Virus record (IMG/VR): IMGVR_UViG_3300047325_000096
Span: 1-21,695 of that record
DNA length: 21,695 nucleotides
Source of the DNA: a virus
Direction: 5' to 3' (one strand)
Each line of letters opens with the position of its first letter. The stretch's first letter is position 1. The notes beneath the pieces were generated by a model. That model saw only the letters and a program-made list of their open reading frames with translations, was not told the DNA's origin and did no database searches. The translations under genes and the position numbers were made by a program. Shown here piece after piece: positions 13,263 to 21,166 of this stretch.

Positions 13263-14110
13263 CCGACGTTTTCATCCGCGCCTCTAGCCTGTCCGGCTAT
13301 GCCGATTGTCCGCGGCGCGCCGCGGCCAAGATCTTCGCCGCCGCCGTCAAGGAAATGGGATTCGAGCTTCGGCAAATCCCGTCGAGTATCGGCGCCAGCA
13401 TCGGAACCGCCGTGCATACCGGCATGGCAACCACGCTCATGCACAAGGCCGAGACGGGCGAACTTGCGCCCGAGGATGCCACGACGGACGAGGTGATCGC
13501 TTCGCTGCGCGATCGTGCCGCCGAGGGGGTCTTATTCGACCGAGAAACGCCGGAGCTCAACACGGCCGAGCAACAGGCGCTCCGGATGACCCGCGTCTAT
13601 CGTTCGACGGTCGCCCCGCAAATCGAACCGATCTTGGTCGAGCGCCGCCTCGAGGCTGAGGTCAAGCCCGGGCTTATCCTCACCGGGCAGTCCGACGTCA
13701 TTGCCCGCGAGCCCGGCAAGGTCCGAGATCTCAAGACCGGCAACAAGATGGGCAACCACGCGCCCCAAATCGGCGCCTACTCGCTCCTCGCTCGGTCGAC
13801 CGGCGTGGAGATCAATGCCGCGTGCATCGACTTCGTCCAGCGCGTCTCGATGAAGAAGCCACAACCGGACGCGATCTCATCGCCGGTCGAAGTGATCCGA
13901 GCCGAGACGGCAGCCATCAACGTCATTCGGCGAATGGATCACGACCTGCAGGTTTTCACTGCTGGCGACCACGAGCAGGGCCTGGCCGCCGGTGACCCGT
14001 GGGCGTTCCTTGCGAACCCATCGAGCATGCTCTGTTCGGCCAAATGGTGCCCGGCACACGGCACCCCCTTCTGCACTGAACACGCGAAGATCGAAGAGGA
14101 GACCGTCTGA
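13259..14110 (+). CDS. PD-(D/E)XK nuclease with Cas4/AddB-like iron-sulfur cysteines
   Basis: A 283-residue nuclease of the RecB/Cas4 group. Residue 17 (YADCPRR) is the isolated N-terminal cysteine; three more lie at C259, C264 and C272 (CSAKWCPAHGTPFC), the arrangement that holds a 4Fe-4S cluster in Cas4 and AddB. In between are H53 in GTAVHTGM, D146 in GQSDVI, D157-x-K159 in RDLKTGNK, and Q170-x3-Y174 in QIGAYSLL, which are the metal and DNA-binding motifs of the family. It probably resects double-stranded DNA ends and hands the strand to RecT. The start at 13,259 overlaps the membrane-protein stop; the frame open upstream is a shadow. The stop overlaps recT by TGATG. Confidence 0.88.
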   Translation: MTDVFIRASSLSGYADCPRRAAAKIFAAAVKEMGFELRQIPSSIGASIGTAVHTGMATTLMHKAETGELAPEDATTDEVIASLRDRAAEGVLFDRETPELNTAEQQALRMTRVYRSTVAPQIEPILVERRLEAEVKPGLILTGQSDVIAREPGKVRDLKTGNKMGNHAPQIGAYSLLARSTGVEINAACIDFVQRVSMKKPQPDAISSPVEVIRAETAAINVIRRMDHDLQVFTAGDHEQGLAAGDPWAFLANPSSMLCSAKWCPAHGTPFCTEHAKIEEETV

Positions 14111-15129
14111 TGTCGGCCGCTGTCCGCCCTGCTTTGCCGTCCGCCCGCACGCCCAGCGTGCCCGAGAGCTCGCTCCCGAATGTCGGTGTCGGTTTCAGCA
14201 CACTCCAGTCCTTCGAGTTCACCCAGCGAGCGGCGAAGGCCTTCGCGAACTCGACGCTCGTTCCAGAGGCATTCCGGTCTGTCATCCCGAACAAGCGCAA
14301 CAAGGACGAGTACATCGACAATCCGAATGCGCTCCCGAACTGCATCATCGCGCTCAACATGGCGACGCGCATGGGCGCCGACCCGCTGATGGTGATGCAG
14401 AACCTCTATGTGGTGGAGGGCCGGCCGTCCTGGTCTTCGCAGTTCATCATCTCGGCCATCAACTCGTGCGGCCGCTTCTCGCCTCTCCGGTTCGACCTGT
14501 CCGAACCGGGCGAGGAACAGGAGGTCGAATTCGAGACCTATCGGTGGGAGAACCGGCAGAAGGTCACCTACACCGCCAAGACGAAAATCCGACCGCGCAC
14601 CTGCCGCGCCTGGGCGATCGAGAAGGCGACCGGCGAACGGCTCGACGGCCCCGAGGTTTCGATGCAGATGGCCCTCGAGGAGGGCTGGCTCCAGAAGAAC
14701 GGCTCGAAGTGGCGCACGATGCCAGAGGTCATGCTGCGCTACCGCTGCGCCGCCTTCTTCGGGAAGCTCTATGCCCCCGAGCTCCTGATGGGGATGACCA
14801 CCGTCGAGGAAGCGCACGACATCATCGATGCGAGCCCAGGCGCAGACGGTAATTTCGAGGTCAAGGGCGCATCGGCCATTGTCGATGAAGGCTCCTCGGC
14901 CGGCCCGACCATCGATGGGCAGGCCGAGACCGTCGACGACGATGGCGTGATCCACACGAACTCGACGGCCGGCGCCGGCGATGCTCCGGAGACGGGCTCC
15001 GCGACCAAGCCCGACGAGAGCGCATCCGAAAAGACCGAAGCATCCAAGGACGAGGCGCCCAGCGGCAAAGCTGAAGCTTCGGAGCCCGACGGCCGCCCGG
15101 CCCCGCCCGACCTCTTCGGTGAGGAGTAA
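14110..15129 (+). CDS. recT: RecT family single-strand annealing protein
   Basis: A 339-residue protein whose middle (about 35-235) has the RecT pattern: ALPNCIIALNMATRMGADPL, MVMQNLYVVEGRPSWSSQF, the segment WENRQKVTYTAK, and KWRTMPEVMLRYRCAAFFG. RecT proteins coat single-stranded DNA and anneal it to a complementary strand, independent of RecA. The C-terminal 90 residues are acidic and low in complexity (SAGP to PPDLFGEE) and may bind host proteins; the ending PPDLFGEE is the kind of short acidic tail that meets SSB or a clamp. It forms a pair with the nuclease before it, in the order used by RecE/RecT-like systems. Confidence 0.93.
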   Translation: MSAAVRPALPSARTPSVPESSLPNVGVGFSTLQSFEFTQRAAKAFANSTLVPEAFRSVIPNKRNKDEYIDNPNALPNCIIALNMATRMGADPLMVMQNLYVVEGRPSWSSQFIISAINSCGRFSPLRFDLSEPGEEQEVEFETYRWENRQKVTYTAKTKIRPRTCRAWAIEKATGERLDGPEVSMQMALEEGWLQKNGSKWRTMPEVMLRYRCAAFFGKLYAPELLMGMTTVEEAHDIIDASPGADGNFEVKGASAIVDEGSSAGPTIDGQAETVDDDGVIHTNSTAGAGDAPETGSATKPDESASEKTEASKDEAPSGKAEASEPDGRPAPPDLFGEE

Positions 15130-15135
15130 TCCCCC

Positions 15136-16866
15136 ATGCGTGCGCAGATCCGCAACCACCGTGGCGTGGCCACGGCCGACCTCGACATCGACGGCGTGGT
15201 GCTCATCGCCGGCGACAACAATCAAGGCAAGAGCAGCACGCTCAGCGCCTTGGCGGCCGCGGCGACCGGCCGGGGCCTGCCGGAGGGTATGACGAAGGGC
15301 GCAGCCGGCCAGCTGGTGCGCGCCGGTGCCGACGACGGCTTCGTCGCGCTCTCGACCGACGCCGGCAAGATGTCGATCCCGTTCCCGTCGCTGGAAGCGG
15401 TCGGCACCGGCCGGCCGCCGCGCGCATCGCTCTACGCCGCCGGCCTCGTCTCGCTGCTGGACCAGGATGACAAGGCTCGGTCCCGGGCGCTGATCGAGTT
15501 GCTGAAGGCAGAGCCTACCAAGGACGATCTGGCTCAGGCGTTCCTGGAGCGCGGGATCTGGACCGGGAAGCCGGAAGGCATGCCCGAGGAGATGGCTTGC
15601 CCGCTTATGGAGCAGGTCTGGTCGAAGATCGAGGCCACCGGATGGGACGGCGCGCACGATGCGGCCGTGAAGCGCGGCACGAAGCTGAAGGGCGCCTGGG
15701 ATGACATCACCGGCAAGAAGTATGGCAGCAAGGTCGCCGACGGCTGGAGCCCGGAAGGCTGGCTGCCCGAGTATGCGACCGAGACGGTCGACGACCTGAC
15801 GACGCGCCTCGCCACCGCCAAGACCGCGCTGGAAACGGCGCTGACCGGCGCGGCCGTGGACGGCGCCGAGCGCGAGCGGCGGGCCGCCTCGGCGGCGCGC
15901 GTCGAAGACCTGACCGCCCAAATCGCGGGCGCCGAAGAAGCTCTGGCCGCCGCGCAGGCTGAACTCGAGCCGGCCGAAGCCCATCGCAAGTCTCTGCCGG
16001 ATGGAGCGGGTTATATCGGCATCCCGTGCCCCCATTGTCAGGGCATGGTCGTGACCAGCCGGACGACCACCGGCGCCATCGAACTGCACAAGGCGCAGAA
16101 GGACATTCCGGACGAGGAGAAGCGGCGCCAGCGGCTGGCCATCGCCGATGCCGACGGCAATCTCTCCAACATCCGTGGGCGCATCGCCACCTGCCACGCC
16201 ACCCTCGGCAAGCTCCGGAGCGACCTCGGTGCGGCGCAGGCCGACGCCGAGTGGCTGGCCGCCAACCCACCGAAGGAAGGCGCAGGGGCCAATATCCCGG
16301 CGGCGCGCCAGGCTGTCTCGGATCTGGAAGCTCTCCTGCGGCTCGTCTCGACCAAGCAGCGCGCGGCCGAGCGCCACGCGGAGGTCGTCGCGAACCAGGT
16401 CGTCATCGATCTGCTGGCCCCGGGCGGATTGCGCAAGAAGAAGCTCGGCGAGGTGATCGAGGCCTTCAACACGGCCCGGCTCGCCCCGCTCTGCGCCACC
16501 GCGCGCTGGCAGTCGGTCGAGGTGCGCGAGGATCTGTCGATCACCTACGGCGGTCGGCCCTATGCGCTGCTGAGCGCGTCGGAGCAGTGGCGGGTCAAGG
16601 TCGTCGTCCAGATCGCCATGGCGAAGCTCGACGGATCCGACCTGGTGCTAATCGACGCGGCCGACATCCTGTCGAGCAAGCGCCGGAACGGCCTGATGGC
16701 CCTCCTGGCGACGATGGAGGTCCCGGTGGTGGTCGCGATGACCTACGGCACCCCCGAAAAGGTGCCCGATCTCGCCGACGCCAAGATGGGCAGGACATAT
16801 TGGATCGCCGATGGCGTCGCTTCGCCCCTGGCGGCGGTCAAGCAGCAGCTGAAGAAGGCGGCCTGA
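15136..16866 (+). CDS. Rad50/RecF-like ATPase with zinc-hook motif
   Basis: A 576-residue ATPase of the SMC/Rad50/RecF kind. The P-loop is GDNNQGKSS (26-34). About 218-290 and 312-420 are two helical coiled-coil arms, and at their turn lies C298-P-H-C301, a Rad50-type zinc hook that would link two molecules. The signature LLSASEQWRVKVV (478-490) replaces LSGGQ. The Walker B segment is LVLIDAADIL (503-512): D507 is present but the position after it that is usually the catalytic Glu is Ala, with another Asp at 510. It lies 6 bases after recT. It probably loads or stimulates the nuclease or RecT on DNA ends. The family is widespread in phages but rarely named. Confidence 0.88.
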   Translation: MRAQIRNHRGVATADLDIDGVVLIAGDNNQGKSSTLSALAAAATGRGLPEGMTKGAAGQLVRAGADDGFVALSTDAGKMSIPFPSLEAVGTGRPPRASLYAAGLVSLLDQDDKARSRALIELLKAEPTKDDLAQAFLERGIWTGKPEGMPEEMACPLMEQVWSKIEATGWDGAHDAAVKRGTKLKGAWDDITGKKYGSKVADGWSPEGWLPEYATETVDDLTTRLATAKTALETALTGAAVDGAERERRAASAARVEDLTAQIAGAEEALAAAQAELEPAEAHRKSLPDGAGYIGIPCPHCQGMVVTSRTTTGAIELHKAQKDIPDEEKRRQRLAIADADGNLSNIRGRIATCHATLGKLRSDLGAAQADAEWLAANPPKEGAGANIPAARQAVSDLEALLRLVSTKQRAAERHAEVVANQVVIDLLAPGGLRKKKLGEVIEAFNTARLAPLCATARWQSVEVREDLSITYGGRPYALLSASEQWRVKVVVQIAMAKLDGSDLVLIDAADILSSKRRNGLMALLATMEVPVVVAMTYGTPEKVPDLADAKMGRTYWIADGVASPLAAVKQQLKKAA

Positions 16867-16868
16867 CC

Positions 16869-17252
16869 ATGCCGGCGCCCCGCATCGAACGGCCGTCGCT
16901 GGCGTGGAACCGCCGAAAGCGGCCGGACATGTCGCCCGCGCACAAGGCGCTGGTGAAGCAGTTGCCGTGCCTGGTCTGCGGCCGGTCCTCCGATGACCCG
17001 CATCATCTGATGCGGACCGGCGAAGTCGTGAACGGCAAGGCGATGTCTCGCACCAGCGCCGACAAGTGGGCGCTCCCTGTGTGCCGGGACCATCATGACC
17101 AAGCCCACGACGCCGGCGACGACGAGGCTTGGTTCGCGGCTCAGGGCATCGATGCGCGGGCCGTGGCGCGCTCCCTGTGGTCCGTCACTGGCGACCTCGA
17201 GGACATGCAGAGGGTCATCTTCCGAGCTTCCCAGTTGCGGAGGGCCGAATGA
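16869..17252 (+). CDS. HNH nuclease-like protein, DUF968/Ref-like
   Basis: A 127-residue protein with zinc-binding C34-LV-C37, the pair H45-H46 after SSDDP, and then C72-RDH-H76-DQAH80. This arrangement, with a PCLVCG start and a late CxxHHDxxH, is the one in phage DUF968/recombination nucleases of the Ref type. It may cut DNA during recombination or packaging. The C-terminal part is helical (WFAAQGIDARAVARSLW), as is common in DUF968. The ATG at 16,869 is 2 bases after the ATPase stop; the open frame upstream is a shadow of the ATPase gene. Its stop overlaps the next start by ATGA. Confidence 0.8.
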   Translation: MPAPRIERPSLAWNRRKRPDMSPAHKALVKQLPCLVCGRSSDDPHHLMRTGEVVNGKAMSRTSADKWALPVCRDHHDQAHDAGDDEAWFAAQGIDARAVARSLWSVTGDLEDMQRVIFRASQLRRAE

Positions 17253-17593
17253 CGCCGGTCCAGCGCGACACCCTGCAGGTGATCAGCACCTACATCGCCG
17301 AGCACGGCTGCTCGCCCAGCTACGAGGACATCCGGATCGGGCTCGGCATCAAGTCCAAGGGGCGCGTCCATGCCATCGCCGCCGAGATGAAGCGCCGCGG
17401 ACTGATCGATTTCGATCATGGTCACTCACGGAGCATCCGGATCCTGGACCCGAACGACACACCCGATCTGGTCGCGGTGAGGCTCCGGGCTCTCCATGAG
17501 GCTGCCGACATCGCCGTCCGCTTCGGCATCGATGGCGCGCGCGCCGCGGTCGCCATCCGCAAGCACGCCGACGCGCTGGGATCAGCGCCATGA
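17249..17593 (+). CDS. LexA-type winged helix DNA-binding protein without protease domain
   Basis: A 114-residue protein. Residues 1-65 match the DNA-binding domain of LexA: MTPVQRDTLQVISTYIAEHG, SPSYEDIRIGLGIKSKGRVH, and MKRRGLIDFDHGHSRSIRIL. The Ser/Lys peptidase half of LexA is missing, so it cannot cleave itself. The last 45 residues are a short A/R-rich helical part. A role as a repressor of part of this operon or as a competitor for LexA sites is possible. It lies inside the operon, not next to a promoter. No LexA-type box was recognised by eye. Confidence 0.82.
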   Translation: MTPVQRDTLQVISTYIAEHGCSPSYEDIRIGLGIKSKGRVHAIAAEMKRRGLIDFDHGHSRSIRILDPNDTPDLVAVRLRALHEAADIAVRFGIDGARAAVAIRKHADALGSAP

Positions 17594-18018
17594 CCGAGAT
17601 CATGCTCGTCAAGGTGCCAGGCGGCTTTCGGCCGGCCGACCCGCGCGCAGAGGACACCCTGAAGGGCATCCGGGCGGGCGAGATCGTCAAGGCCCAGGTC
17701 AGTCGGCCGCGCAATCCGCAGCAGCATAGGCTGTTCTGGGCGTTCCTCACTCTGGTCCAGCAGAACACCGACCGGTGGCCGACGCCGGAGGCGCTCCTGC
17801 AGGCGATCAAGATCCACCTCGGCCATTTCGACAGCGTCGAGATGGTCGACGGCCGGGTCGTACCGCACCCGCGCTCGATCTCCTTTGGCTCCATGCCGCA
17901 GGACGACTTCCGCCGGTTCATGAACGACGCGATCGACCTCGTCGTGACCCGGATCATCCCCGGCCTCGACCGGGCCGACCTCGAACGCGAAATCTTCGAA
18001 ATGGTGGGAGCACGTTGA
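17590..18018 (+). CDS. DUF1367 family phage protein
   Basis: A 142-residue protein with the DUF1367 pattern: an N-terminal EIMLVKVPGGFRPADPRAED, then AGEIVKAQVSRPRNPQQHRL and FWAFLTLVQQNTDRW, a helix with ALLQAIKIHLGHFD, and a late FGSMPQDDFRRFMNDAIDL. The family is found in phage recombination/replication regions, and in lambda-like phages it lies near Nin genes. The function is not established; some relatives bind single-stranded DNA or act as recombination helpers. It overlaps the LexA-like stop by ATGA and is followed after 2 bases by the next gene. Confidence 0.85.
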   Translation: MTEIMLVKVPGGFRPADPRAEDTLKGIRAGEIVKAQVSRPRNPQQHRLFWAFLTLVQQNTDRWPTPEALLQAIKIHLGHFDSVEMVDGRVVPHPRSISFGSMPQDDFRRFMNDAIDLVVTRIIPGLDRADLEREIFEMVGAR

Positions 18019-18020
18019 CC

Positions 18021-18440
18021 ATGCCCGCACACCGCCGAGCGCCGGCGAGCCAGCGCCAAATCGACATCATGCTCGAGCTCTGGCCGACCGACGCAACCAT
18101 TCCCGTGATCGCCGGCCGCCTGACGGACGGCCGGACCGCGGGCGAGCCCCATTTCGACAAGAACGGGGTGAACCGCCTCCGACTGCAGCTTGGCCTGCCG
18201 AACAGGCACAAGCCGAAATACGACGACCCGAGGGGATGCGCATGGAAATCGTACGAGACCTATCCTGACGGCACCCCGCACCCTCACGCCGTCCTTCCGA
18301 ATGCGAGCCCGGTCACCAGCTTTCGGGAGATCTGGAACAGCATCAACGACGCCGGTGCCTGGGAGGCCAACCCCTGGGTGGTCGCCTACAGCTTCACGGT
18401 CGCGCTCGGCAACATCGACAGCCTGCCGGTGGCAGCATGA
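18021..18440 (+). CDS. HTH-like phage protein of unknown function
   Basis: A 139-residue protein from the ATG at 18,021 (MPAHRRAPASQRQ). The first 65 residues have the look of a GcrA- or Sigma-type helix-turn-helix: RQIDIMLELWPTDATIPVIA, then GVNRLRLQLGLPNRH, where the LGLPNR ending is common in small alphaproteobacterial HTH proteins. The second half is aromatic (SFREIWNSINDAGAWEANPW) and unlike a known family. It probably binds DNA, but that is inference. The frame that stays open upstream is a shadow of the DUF1367 gene. Confidence 0.6.
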   Translation: MPAHRRAPASQRQIDIMLELWPTDATIPVIAGRLTDGRTAGEPHFDKNGVNRLRLQLGLPNRHKPKYDDPRGCAWKSYETYPDGTPHPHAVLPNASPVTSFREIWNSINDAGAWEANPWVVAYSFTVALGNIDSLPVAA

Positions 18441-18991
18441 TGGCTGCCGACACCCTCACCGTCAGCCAGCGGAGCCAGCTGGCCGCGCAGCTATTCCCCA
18501 ACGAGTGGGCGGCCGCAGCCAAGGGAGAAGGCCCGAACGCCAGCAATGCTCGGCGCCGGCTGAGGAAGCGCGCCGAGGCTGCGGCGGCCCTCCGGCATCA
18601 AGGCGTGCCGTGCCCGTACTGCGGCGGAGCGGCGGTCTTTCACCAGACCAGCAACCACCTCTACGGGCGCGACTACGGCCCGGTCTGGCACTGCGCCCCG
18701 TGCGGCGCCTGGGTTGGGTGCCATCCCGGCGGCAAGCCGCTCGGCCGGCTCGCGAACAAGGCGCTCCGCGACGCCAAGGTCGCCGCCCACGCCGCATTCG
18801 ACCCGCTCTGGCAGGCCAAGCAGCGCCGGGACAGCTGTTCCAAGGCCAAGGCCCGCGGCGCCGGATACAAATGGCTCGCCGACCAACTCGGGATCGATCG
18901 GAAGGACTGCCACATCGGCATGTTCACGGTCGAACAGTGCTCGAAAGTCGTCGAGGTGTGCGCGGCCTTCCGCACGAAGGTGCGGACATGA
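18437..18991 (+). CDS. DUF3268 family zinc-finger protein
   Basis: A 184-residue protein with a clear zinc-ribbon pattern: C59-PY-C62-G, then WH-C86-AP-C89-GAWVG-C95. After this follow GKPLGRLANKALRDAKVAAH and AFDPLWQAK, a stretch conserved in DUF3268, and the end CHIGMFTVEQCSKVVEV. The protein probably binds nucleic acid; no enzymatic site is visible. It is a common item in alphaproteobacterial phage early regions. Its start (ATG at 18,437, followed by another ATG) overlaps the preceding stop, and its own stop overlaps the next start by ATGA. Confidence 0.8.
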   Translation: MMAADTLTVSQRSQLAAQLFPNEWAAAAKGEGPNASNARRRLRKRAEAAAALRHQGVPCPYCGGAAVFHQTSNHLYGRDYGPVWHCAPCGAWVGCHPGGKPLGRLANKALRDAKVAAHAAFDPLWQAKQRRDSCSKAKARGAGYKWLADQLGIDRKDCHIGMFTVEQCSKVVEVCAAFRTKVRT

Positions 18992-19776
18992 CCAGGACCG
19001 CCGATATCCAGGTGGCGCTGAAGCGCTACTACCATGCGCCCGAATACGCGATCTTCTTCGAGGTGATGGACGCCACCGGCGCCCGCCACAACGGCTATGC
19101 CGATGCGATCGCGATGCCGCTCTGGCCCTCGCGCGGCACCGACCTGATCGGCATGGAGATCAAGGTCAGCCGGGGCGACTGGCTTAGGGAGAAGGCGAAC
19201 CCGGCCAAGGCCGAGCGCTTCGCCGCCCGGTGCGACCGCTGGTACCTCGTGACGGCGCAGCGTGTCGTGCTGATGGAAAGCGAGGTGCCCGACGGTTGGG
19301 GCTGGATGGAGCTTCACCCCGAGAAGGGCCTCGTGACCATGCGGCCGGCGCCGAAGCTCGAATCACAACCGTTGGACCGGCCGTTCTTCGCCGCCCTCTG
19401 CCGCGCCGCTCAGAACTTCAGCAAGGAGCATCTGGACGCCGCGATCGAAGAGCGTCTGGCTTCCGCGCGCCGGCAGGATGAAGCGATGCTTCAGCACCGG
19501 ATCGACGAGGCCCGGGACTGTGACAAGCGCGATGCCGAGATCATGGCCAAGATCCGCGCGGCCGTGGCGGAGAACGATGCCGTGCGCTGGCTCACCGACG
19601 CGGAGATGGTGGCAGCCATGGTCGCCGTCATGAAGTCGGGCACCGCATCGACCTACAGCGGCCTGCTGAGCGCCGCGGAGAAGCTGGAGGCTGCCGCCGC
19701 CCAGATCCGCGCCTCGCACGAGAGCCTTGCGCTCCCGCCGGCGCCCCCGAAGCCGGGCCGGAGGCGGGCAGCATGA
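18988..19776 (+). CDS. MmcB-like PD-(D/E)XK nuclease
   Basis: A 262-residue protein. The N-terminal 130 residues look like the MmcB DNA-repair nuclease family: FFEV (E25), GYADAIAMPLW (D39), and then GMEIKVSRGDWLRE with E57-x-K59 as the last metal ligands, plus NPAKAERFAARCDRWYLV. The fold is a restriction-type core expected to cut DNA or recognise lesions. The second half (150-240) is helical and coiled-coil-like (KEHLDAAIEERLASARRQDE, AEKLEAAAAQIRA), ending in a basic, P-rich tail. It could partner with the other nucleases in the operon. Whether it is active is not shown. Confidence 0.75.
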   Translation: MTRTADIQVALKRYYHAPEYAIFFEVMDATGARHNGYADAIAMPLWPSRGTDLIGMEIKVSRGDWLREKANPAKAERFAARCDRWYLVTAQRVVLMESEVPDGWGWMELHPEKGLVTMRPAPKLESQPLDRPFFAALCRAAQNFSKEHLDAAIEERLASARRQDEAMLQHRIDEARDCDKRDAEIMAKIRAAVAENDAVRWLTDAEMVAAMVAVMKSGTASTYSGLLSAAEKLEAAAAQIRASHESLALPPAPPKPGRRRAA

Positions 19777-20192
19777 CCTGGCACCTCATCATCCAGCGCG
19801 AGAACGGTCTCATCAGAGGCTCCATCCTCCGCGACCTCGCCGCCCGCACGTCTCCGCTCCTGCCCGGGCCGATCGCGAAAATCCCGCTGACCGACCACGA
19901 GCTCGAGCTCGGGCTGGAGGCGCTGACCGCTCAGTGGATGCGGACCAACGGCTATGCCCCGGTCACGCCGCCGGCACCAGCCCTGCCGGTCCCCGCGCGC
20001 CAGGGAAACCCCCGCGAACAGCGAACCCAGGAGCGAGATGAGATCCATCTCGGCACCGCCTCGGTCGGGCCGCTCCAGCTGCCGGACGGCCGCCAGGTCG
20101 AAATCGGCGACGGCCTCGTGATCCTCAGCACCTACCGCTTTGCCCAACTCGTCGAGGCCGCGCGCTTCGGCCGCCAACCCACGGACATTTGA
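19773..20192 (+). CDS. Phage protein of unknown function
   Basis: A 139-residue protein, MTWHLIIQRENGLIRGSILR, that starts with an ATGA overlap. The first 75 residues are a small alpha/beta domain (ALTAQWMRTNGYAPVTPP), a P-rich stretch follows to about 95, and the last 45 residues (LPDGRQVEIGDGLVILSTYR) form a second small domain. There is no signal, membrane segment or metal motif. I recognise no family. Confidence 0.65.
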   Translation: MTWHLIIQRENGLIRGSILRDLAARTSPLLPGPIAKIPLTDHELELGLEALTAQWMRTNGYAPVTPPAPALPVPARQGNPREQRTQERDEIHLGTASVGPLQLPDGRQVEIGDGLVILSTYRFAQLVEAARFGRQPTDI

Positions 20193-20200
20193 GAGGGATC

Positions 20201-21166
20201 ATGGGCGAAACCACCGCCATAGAATGGACCGACCACACCTTCAACCCGGTCTGGGGCTGCGTGAAGGTCTCGCCGGCTTGCGACAACTGCTATGCCGCCG
20301 CCTTCGATCATCGCCTCGGCGGCGAGCACTGGGGCGCGCACGCTCCGCTGAAGGAATTTGGCGACAAGCATTGGGCCGAGCCGCTGAAATGGGACCGTGC
20401 CGCGACCAAGGCCGGCGTGCGCCGACGCGTCTTCTGCGCCTCGATGGCCGACGTGTTCGACAATCGGTGGCCGGACGGCATCCGCGATCGCCTGTGGCGG
20501 CTAATTCTGGCTACGCCTAGCTTGGATTGGCTGCTTCTGACCAAACGCCCGCAGAACATCGCCAAGATGCTGCCACTGGATTGGCGCGCGGGCTATCCGA
20601 ACGTCTGGCTCGGCACAACAGTCGAGAACCAGGAGGAAGCCAACCGGCGCATCCCGCACCTGCTGAGCGTGCCGGCGGCGGTACGATTCCTGTCGTGCGA
20701 GCCGCTACTTGGTCCGCTCGACCTTGAATACCCAGAAGCGTTTTTTCCTGATGGGGCGCCGATGTGCTGCTCAGGATACGAGTGTGGCTGTCGCGGCCAG
20801 CCCATAGAGCCTCCGATGATCCATGGAATTTCGTGGGTGATCTGCGGCGGCGAGAGCGGACACAGCGCCCGGCCGATGCATCCGGATTGGGCGGTGTCCC
20901 TCCGAGATCAGTGTGCCGCCGCCGGCGTGCCCTTCTTGTTCAAGCAATGGGGCTCCCACCTACCCGGCAACATGGATGGCGACAACGGCCGGGGTGGTCC
21001 TGCCTATACCGTGGATGAGGAGCATTGCTCGGTCGACTATGATGACCTCGGGCGTGGGCGCCTCGCGGAAGCGCACGGCGCTTCCTTCATCCGCTTCAGC
21101 CACAAGAACACTGGCCGCCTTCTAGACGGGAAGGTCCATGACGGCTTCCCGGAGGTGCGGTCGTGA
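20201..21166 (+). CDS. Phage Gp37/Gp68 family (DUF5131) protein with radical-SAM-like cysteines
   Basis: A 321-residue protein that fits the phage Gp37/Gp68 family. The N-terminal NPVWGCVKVSPACDNCYA has C20-x6-C27-x2-C30, which resembles the iron-sulfur motif of radical SAM enzymes. Further conserved parts are VFCASMADVFD, LDWLLLTKRPQNIA, NVWLGTTVENQEEANRR, FLSCEPLLGPLD, WVICGGESGHSARPMHPDW, and PFLFKQWG. In radical SAM proteins such a cluster generates a 5'-deoxyadenosyl radical; no substrate is known for this family. The start chosen is the ATG at 20,201, behind GAGAGGG (20,191-20,197). A second cluster CCSGYECGC near residue 190 is unusual and lies in a P/G-rich loop. Confidence 0.85.
   Translation: MGETTAIEWTDHTFNPVWGCVKVSPACDNCYAAAFDHRLGGEHWGAHAPLKEFGDKHWAEPLKWDRAATKAGVRRRVFCASMADVFDNRWPDGIRDRLWRLILATPSLDWLLLTKRPQNIAKMLPLDWRAGYPNVWLGTTVENQEEANRRIPHLLSVPAAVRFLSCEPLLGPLDLEYPEAFFPDGAPMCCSGYECGCRGQPIEPPMIHGISWVICGGESGHSARPMHPDWAVSLRDQCAAAGVPFLFKQWGSHLPGNMDGDNGRGGPAYTVDEEHCSVDYDDLGRGRLAEAHGASFIRFSHKNTGRLLDGKVHDGFPEVRS

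Noticed and set aside
13939-16377. An open frame of 812 codons on the minus strand across recT and the ATPase gene
   Set aside because: It is antisense to two well-supported genes, is rich in R, G, A and L as in shadow frames of GC-rich DNA, and has no family features.
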